Of a DNA stretch of 64,000 bases, positions 47,990-64,000 are shown piece after piece. Origin of the DNA: Danio rerio (lineage: Eukaryota > Chordata > Actinopteri > Cypriniformes > Danionidae); contig NC_133193.1 in the NCBI RefSeq assembly GCF_049306965.1, positions 18,947,001 through 19,011,000 on the forward strand, read 5' to 3'. A program made the translations under genes and the position numbers. How positions within the stretch are numbered: the first letter of the stretch is position 1; every line of letters begins with the position of its first letter. Under the pieces are notes generated by a model. It did not search any database. It was not told the DNA's origin and saw nothing but the letters and a program-made list of their open reading frames with translations.

Positions 47990-48440
47990 TATACATTGTT
48001 TCTATGGTTTGACACGTCAGTGGCACATTATTATTAGCATGTTGAAACCAGTAGCTAGAATATTTTAGCTAGTGCTACGTTATCGCACATTATCTACTTA
48101 TCAGTAGCATGTCTAGTTACTAGAATGTTTCAGTTTTAATACCAGATTGCATGTTAACCATAGAAGCATGTTTTAACAAGTCGTTAGCGTGTTGGTGCTA
48201 CCATGCATGTTTTAGCACAATGTTTACAAGTTTAGTATGATAAAACATGGTTAATTTAAAGGACATATTTTAGCAAGTGTTTTGATGATCTTAGCTTGTT
48301 TGTTATGTTTTGTCAAATTGTTAACATGTTTTGCATTGGTGGTATACTTTAGCAAGTTGTCATCATGTTTTTGCACACTATTAGCATGTTGTGGCAAGTT
48401 TCTAGTATGTTTGTCTTCAACTTAGTGTTGTTAGCAGGTA
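47990..48440. repeat. Degenerate minisatellite built on ttagcatgtt / tagcaagtt
   Basis: Numerous imperfect copies of agcatgttttagcaagt-like units, for example ttagcatgttgtggcaagtt at about 48380 and gttaacatgttttgcattgg at about 48320. The array is strongly diverged. Confidence 0.6.
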
Positions 48441-48534
48441 AAGTCGAGATAAGATACATGACCGGCCGGAAGTTCGATATGCACATCAATATAGCTACAT
48501 TTTTATGACACTTCATAACAATAATTCATATTTT

Positions 48535-48730
48535 TACAGCACTGTGACGGCTGGGTTTAGGGTTGGCGTAGATGTTAAAAACAGTACAGTTTATTGGGTA
48601 ATTTAATAGAGAACACAAATAATACTCGGTACAGCTACAGTTTTTGTGTTACTGTGGCGGCTGGGTTTAGAGTTGGGGTGGAGGTAGACGTTAATAAAAT
48701 ACAATTAATAGGACATTTAATAAATAATAT
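48535..48730. repeat. Two-copy tandem repeat (about 115-bp unit)
   Basis: gtgacggctgggtttagggt at about 48544 and gtggcggctgggtttagagt at about 48654 head two similar segments, each followed by gttaa, an A-rich run and a tttaata block. Confidence 0.6.
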
Positions 48731-49022
48731 AAATCATTTTCTTTAACTTCTGGCCACAACCCTGATCTAGCAACAACTTTGTTAGCAGGCTACGTTTTTG
48801 ACAATGTGTTTATTTGCACAAACTGGTAAATTCTGGGCCTATAGCTAGACTAAAAACGTCACAGCTCAATTATAATACGCAAAACAATGCATTATCTCTT
48901 CACAGTGATAACATTTGTCTACAGACAGACTACAATATTTTTTATAATTTGTCAACAACCTATTTATTTCCAAAGCCACTTCCTGCAGACTCTGCTGTTC
49001 ACACCTAGAAGAATTTATATCA

Positions 49023-49270
49023 ATTTTTAAGACAGTGAGGTTACTTGAAGGGATAGTTCACCCAAAAATGAAAATTCTGTCATGATTTACTCACCCTTGA
49101 CTTGTTGGAAACCTGTAATTAATTATATTTGTTATTCCTACTATGAATGCCAATGGTTACGGATGTCTGGTCTTCAAAATATCTTAATAAACTCAAACTG
49201 GTTTGAAACAAGTCGAGGCTTAGTAAATGTTGACAGACTTTTATTTTTTGGGTAAAGTATCCCTTTAATG
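49023..49270. mobile_element. MITE with gggatagttcaccc inverted ends
   Basis: Left end gaagggatagttcacccaaa and right end gggtaaagtatccctttaa are inverted repeats around about 250 bp without coding capacity. This is the best-preserved of four related copies. It lies immediately upstream of cetp. Confidence 0.8.
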
Positions 49271-49292
49271 GTTTTGAGCTTGTCCACCTACG

Positions 49293-49305
49293 TGAACTTT
49301 GTCCT
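49293..49305 (-). promoter_or_regulatory. cetp: DR1 site (HNF4/PPAR type) upstream of cetp
   Basis: The reverse complement reads AGGACAAAGTTCA, an exact match to the DR1 consensus RGGNCAAAGKTCA, 263 nt upstream of the cetp start codon. HNF4 and PPAR/RXR bind such sites in liver genes. Confidence 0.5.
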
Positions 49306-49567
49306 TCTCTTGTCCACTCTGTCTATATCTTTTATTTGTTTTGTGCAGCCGATTGTCCAGAAAACATTGCTGTGGACTGTTTACTGTCCTCCAGTAACCT
49401 CGAGCAACATGTGCAAGTCGGCCTGAGGAGCAAATCAGCCCTTACAGGTCCTGTCCACCCCCTCTTCCTCTGGGACACCGCTGGATCTGTCCCTCCTCCT
49501 CAGACACTTGCTGAATGAAAACAGGGCTCTTTTGAAGAAGCACTATTAGGAGTCAAAGACTGTTGAG

Positions 49568-59462
<9,895 letters not shown>

Positions 59463-59507
59463 CAGTTTTTCTCACACAAACACAAAGTTTGTAGAAATAG
59501 TTTGAGG

Positions 59508-59510
<3 letters not shown>

Positions 59511-59550
<40 letters not shown>
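59511..59550. repeat. (CA)n microsatellite in the cetp 3' UTR
   Basis: About 20 CA units starting 49 nt after the cetp stop codon, before the likely poly(A) signal. Confidence 0.95.
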
Positions 59551-59555
<5 letters not shown>

Positions 59556-59718
59556 AATACAATTGACTATGTGACTATATATATAGTGTAACTATTGAGC
59601 ATTCAAACTTTTTTTAAATACGAAAGTGTCAATCATCATGATCTTGTTTTATGTACATGTCCTTTAGTAATATTATCTGATGACCTTCATAATGTTATTC
59701 AGAGGTTGTGTTACCAAT

Positions 59719-59724
59719 ATTAAA
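59719..59724 (+). terminator. cetp: cetp polyadenylation signal (ATTAAA variant)
   Basis: ATTAAA about 257 nt after the stop. It is the nearest plausible signal; no canonical AATAAA precedes it in the 3' flank. Confidence 0.45.
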
Positions 59725-59840
59725 CATTTCCTGATGCTGTCTCACATAATTGCATGTAGCAGCTTTCTGGTTAAACCTGTTTTTTCTTTAAAAAAAAAAT
59801 GGTCTCTCTTTATTTTTCCAAAATAATCCTGTGTGAGTAT

Positions 59841-61003
<1,163 letters not shown>

Positions 61004-61157
61004 TATACACATTTGAGAAGTTATAATGAATGAGGACAGAAGCTTTTAACACTAAGAACATTTTTGTGTAGCTAAAGCTATACAGTGTTAATAAATAAGT
61101 GTTTTGCAGGTGTTTTATCTATTTTTATAGTAAAGATCCATAATGTGTTTAAAGTTA

Positions 61158-61362
61158 GGGGCGACGCAGTGGTGGAGTAGGTATTGCGGTCACCCCCACA
61201 GTTCAAAGACATGCGCTATAGGTGTATGGATGTTTCTTAGAGATAGGTTGCAGCTGGAAGGGATCCGCTGCGTAAAACATATGCTGGATAAGTTGGCGGT
61301 TCATTCCGCTGTGATAACCCCGGATTAATAAAGGGACTAAGCCGTAAAGAAAATGAATAAAT
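61158..61362 (+). mobile_element. DANA SINE, internally deleted, with a hAT inserted in its tail
   Basis: Head aggggcgacgcagtggtgga; the middle is shortened; the tail taataaagggactaagcc, then aaagaaaatgaataaat, is interrupted by the hAT at 61363 and resumes at 61834. Confidence 0.85.
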
Positions 61363-61833
61363 CAGTGTTTCTCAAACTGTGGTACATGTACCACTAGTGG
61401 TACAAGGGTTTCCTTCTAGTGGTACGCGGAAGAATCACTGAATAATAAAAGAATTAAATGAACACATTTTTAACCAGGTTTTCCAGGTTTTGATGAATAG
61501 ATTAATACTTCACAACTACAGCAGTTTCCTTTTTACTTTTTAAGAACAGTGCCACTTGTAATTAACCTTTAACAGCACATTTTAATTTAAATGAAGAAGT
61601 TTTTTTTGTCTGCAAGAACAGTTAATGTTTAAACTTATAATGTTTAAAGTGGCTGACAATCATACATATTCTTAATAATAGGAATAAATCTGCCCCATTT
61701 TAAACTTTGAAGAGCTGTAGCTGTTTAATTAGGCCTGCTATGCTACTTTATTACAATGCTGGCCATTATGGTGGTACTTGGAGAGACTTTTTTTCTGAGG
61801 TGGTACTTGGTGAAATAAGTTTGAGAACCACTG
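61363..61833. mobile_element. Non-autonomous hAT element with perfect 8-bp TSD
   Basis: Left end cagtgtttctcaaactgtgg, right end aagtttgagaaccactg, and a recurring ggtacttgg / gtggtac motif. It is flanked by gaataaat at 61355-61362 and 61834-61841. Confidence 0.9.
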
Positions 61834-61841
61834 GAATAAAT

Positions 61842-62640
61842 GAATGTTTAAAGTCTAAAGAAATAAATTAAACAGACAATGTGCTGGTAATTTTTTGCTG
61901 ATTTGTAGCCTGTTTTTCAGAGAAGAATTTCCACTTGAGCTTTGAATAAACTGTATGCAAATATGTGCAAATTTTAGCTAATTCAAAGAGATAATGCTTC
62001 GATTGCGTGCGTAGATTTAGACTTGGAAGTAAAACGGTGATTATATAATATATAGAAGGTAGATTATAGAAAATAAAGCTCCGCATACCATCTTTCTAAT
62101 TGTCTTTTTACCTGACAGTATCTTGATGTCCTTAAAAGGAGGACAGTAATTCAATATCTCCACTGGGTGGCGTCAGTGCAAAGATAACAACCTATGATAA
62201 CACGCACAACAGTCCTGTCCTCATATGCCCTCTCACTCAGTTAGAATGTACACAGACGACGAACTTCAGTTGGTAAACCTAATGTTTTGTAAGCGTCTTG
62301 CACACTTTGTAAGTGACTGATTGTGCTGCTCATTAACCAAATAATACAACGTCGAATTTACAGTATGTACAGCATAAACGCTAAACTTATTTAATTCCCA
62401 TACGAATTGACTATAAGTTAACTTAATAAGAGAATGACGCATTCGATAAAAAATGCTCTGGGTCGTCATGTGCTGGCCTGAAAAAGTATTAGAAGAGATG
62501 CGGATGCCATGTTTCGTCGTCGATAGATAAAAATGATGTTGTAGGGTACATTAAAGCACGTATTGGACGCACCAAAAAAAAAAAAGTTAGCTGATCTGTC
62601 TCGCGCCAAAATCCTGGCATAATGAGATCCGTTTTTCTTA
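61842..62640. other. Upstream flank of nlrc5
   Basis: Unique-looking, AT-rich then more mixed sequence. A GAS-type TTCAGAGAA lies at 61916-61924. No gene is recognised. Confidence 0.5.
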
Positions 62641-62726
62641 TGCATGTGAATGGAATCGAAACCAAACCTGAGCGGGTTGCTTTCATTTTCTCCTTTCAAT
62701 TGGACAGATGCGTTATGCCACCAGCG
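62640..62726 (+). other. nlrc5: Putative untranslated first exon of nlrc5
   Basis: Ends at a strong donor ccagcg|gtgagt (62727). The 5' boundary is unknown. Spliced to 63346 it carries two upstream ATGs (62708 and 62715), neither in the nlrc5 frame. Confidence 0.4.
62681..62697 (-). promoter_or_regulatory. nlrc5: IRF/ISRE-type element near the nlrc5 first exon
   Basis: TTTCATTTTCTCCTTTC; the reverse complement reads GAAAGGAGAAAATGAAA, containing GAAANNGAAA (GAAAATGAAA) plus a further GAAA half site. It lies 30-45 nt before a strong donor (62727) taken as the end of exon 1. Mammalian NLRC5 is interferon-inducible. Confidence 0.5.
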
Positions 62727-63352
62727 GTGAGTACATTATATACGATAGCTTATTATAACCATACAGAGCATTTTAAATAGTTACAGTTCTGAACATATTG
62801 ACTAACATTAGCATACAGAGGGGGCTCGGAGCTCAGACACAACAACAGTGTCCAGGACTGGTTTTGTCATTTCCTGCTGGTCACTATAAATGCGCACCAG
62901 CTAGCCTATAATGTTTACCTTTATGTTTCAGTGATAGATAAAGCCGTAGCATTTGCTCCACAATATTATTATGTAGGAATGAGTGCTGAACGTGTGCCAT
63001 CCTGAAAACGTTTAACTACTGTGCAATAATTTGACATATCTGATCTGTATAGCAACCATTTTGTTAGGAAAAACTTGAGTATATGTGTAATCCATCTTCT
63101 ATCAGTATTTGAAGCATTTAACTACTACCTAGTGAACTGAAAGTGTCGAGCTGACTTACAGAAGTGCATGTTGTTTTTAGCTATGCCAAACAAAGCCCGT
63201 GCACTGGCATCATTTGCTTTGCCACATGTTGTAGATAGGTAGGTGTTCAACAACATTAGTTAGCACAACATTAACTGTAGTTTTGTTTTGAAGTGAATTA
63301 AACACACTGAATAAAGGGTCTTAATGAGTTATCTGTTTTAAACAGCTAATGG

Positions 63353-63668
63353 ATGAGGATGGAGAGGATGGACTGGTCGGGGGACGCCCTGACACTGGTA
63401 GCCCAAGAGGCCAGTGTACTGGTGGACTTGCTCTGCGAACAGGATAGTAGTGTTTTGGACCATATCTTTGACTTGTTGGAATCTAACACACAGGATGAGA
63501 TACGATCACTGATCAACAATAGAGATCGTGTCTCAGCCATCGTGGATTACTTCAAGACTTCAGACAATATCACATGTAGAAAGTTTTTCTGCACCATATA
63601 TGAGTACTGTAAAGACATCCCTTTCTATCTTGAAACTACACTAGTGTCAATAGCTGGAGATCCAATTG
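63353..63668 (+). CDS. nlrc5: NLRC5-like protein, first coding exon (N-terminal 105 residues; continues beyond window)
   Basis: The acceptor aacag at 63341-63345 opens an exon at 63346. An in-frame TAA at 63347-63349 makes ATG 63353 the first usable start (MRMERMDWSGDALTLVAQE). The frame stays open to the donor tccaattg|gtaagt at 63668, then enters an intron. The 105 residues look like an all-helical death-fold (CARD-like) domain: ASVLVDLLCEQDSSVLDHIF, DEIRSLINNRDRVSAIVDYF and RKFFCTIYEYCKDIPFYLE. NLRC5 is the NLR transactivator of MHC class I genes. The symbol rests mainly on synteny (NLRC5 follows CETP in human) and the domain type, since the NACHT and LRR parts lie outside. An untranslated first exon probably ends at 62726. 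Confidence 0.72.
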
Positions 63669-64000
63669 GTAAGTCATGTTCTGCAATAATTTTTTTAATG
63701 TAGTTATACTGCAGCATTTCTCTTTTTCTACCATATAAAATGCTTAATATTTAATATTAAAGCATAATTGCATTACTTTATGACTACTTTAGTTTATAAC
63801 TACTTTAATTACTGCATAATTTAAGAACATATTAGTTCATAATTTGTTTTATTTAACTCGTACATCTTTTTTTAGAAAGTATTTAAAGTGAAAGTGAAAG
63901 TATCCTTGCACATTAAATAAAAGAAACAATGAATGCTACTAAATTCTGTGTTATAAATATTTTCTGAATGACTTTTCTTTGCTTTTAAGACACAAACTTT
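63669..64000 (+). other. nlrc5: Start of nlrc5 intron
   Basis: AT-rich intronic sequence to the end of the window; nothing recognised. Confidence 0.6.

Larger units (their letters stand above)
46500..49290. other. herpud1 to cetp intergenic region
   Basis: AT-rich. From about 47990 to 48440 it holds a degenerate ttagcatgtt-type minisatellite, then a two-copy tandem repeat at 48535-48730 and a MITE at 49023-49270. No gene is supported. Confidence 0.6.

Noticed and set aside
49336-49518. 60-codon + frame just upstream of cetp
   Set aside because: Opens from a non-ATG codon, resembles no protein I know, and lies in the cetp promoter/5' UTR; an in-frame stop separates it from the real start.
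62715-63447. Alternative spliced frame reading MPPALMDEDGEDG as the nlrc5 start
   Set aside because: It ends in a stop after 37 codons, while the frame from 63353 stays open to the donor and has a domain-like pattern; treated as a uORF.

Overview
The window is vertebrate genomic DNA from a cyprinid fish, most probably zebrafish (Danio rerio). The evidence is compact GT-AG exons in AT-rich introns, seven copies of a tRNA-derived SINE whose 3' end matches the Danio DANA family, many Tc1-like and hAT DNA transposon remnants, MITEs, and long (GATA)n, (CTAT)n, (CTTT)n, (CA)n and (AT)n microsatellites. I see no bacterial operon logic and no CRISPR array, and I recognised no retroviral or other virus-like fossil.

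Five protein-coding genes lie head to tail on the + strand, with one microRNA gene between the first two. They are nup93 (3' portion, exons from 218 to 15299), mir-138 (18076-18170), slc12a3 (21404-35927, 26 coding exons, 1012 aa), herpud1 (38777-45626, 8 coding exons, 408 aa), cetp (49568-59462, 16 exons, 493 aa) and the first coding exon of an nlrc5-like gene (63353-63668, continuing past the window). This is the order known from human 16q13 (NUP93, MIR138-2, SLC12A3, HERPUD1, CETP, NLRC5), so the synteny supports the calls. I joined exons by eye using AG/GT boundaries and codon phase. Every phase closes, and each complete gene comes out near the length of its mammalian orthologue.

The genes do not form a pathway. 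They are a nuclear pore scaffold protein, a brain-type microRNA, the renal thiazide-sensitive Na-Cl cotransporter, an ER-stress/ERAD adaptor, a plasma lipid transfer protein and an innate-immune NLR. Each has its own regulatory neighbourhood. Promoter-proximal sites visible in the sequence fit known biology: an ERSE-like CCAAT-N9-CCACA and a palindromic NRF1 site upstream of herpud1, a DR1 (HNF4/PPAR-type) site upstream of cetp, and an IRF/ISRE-type TTTC repeat upstream of nlrc5.

Intergenic and intronic DNA is mostly transposon debris. It includes nested insertions that can be read from target-site duplications, several MITE families with two or more copies here, degenerate minisatellites and a diverged tandem repeat of about 500 bp between nup93 and mir-138. 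I did not find an undescribed biological system. The most useful leads are regulatory: (TG)n tracts abutting the acceptors of two in-frame slc12a3 exons, a GC-AG intron, an altered SPAK-docking motif, start-overlapping uORFs and the candidate promoter elements.
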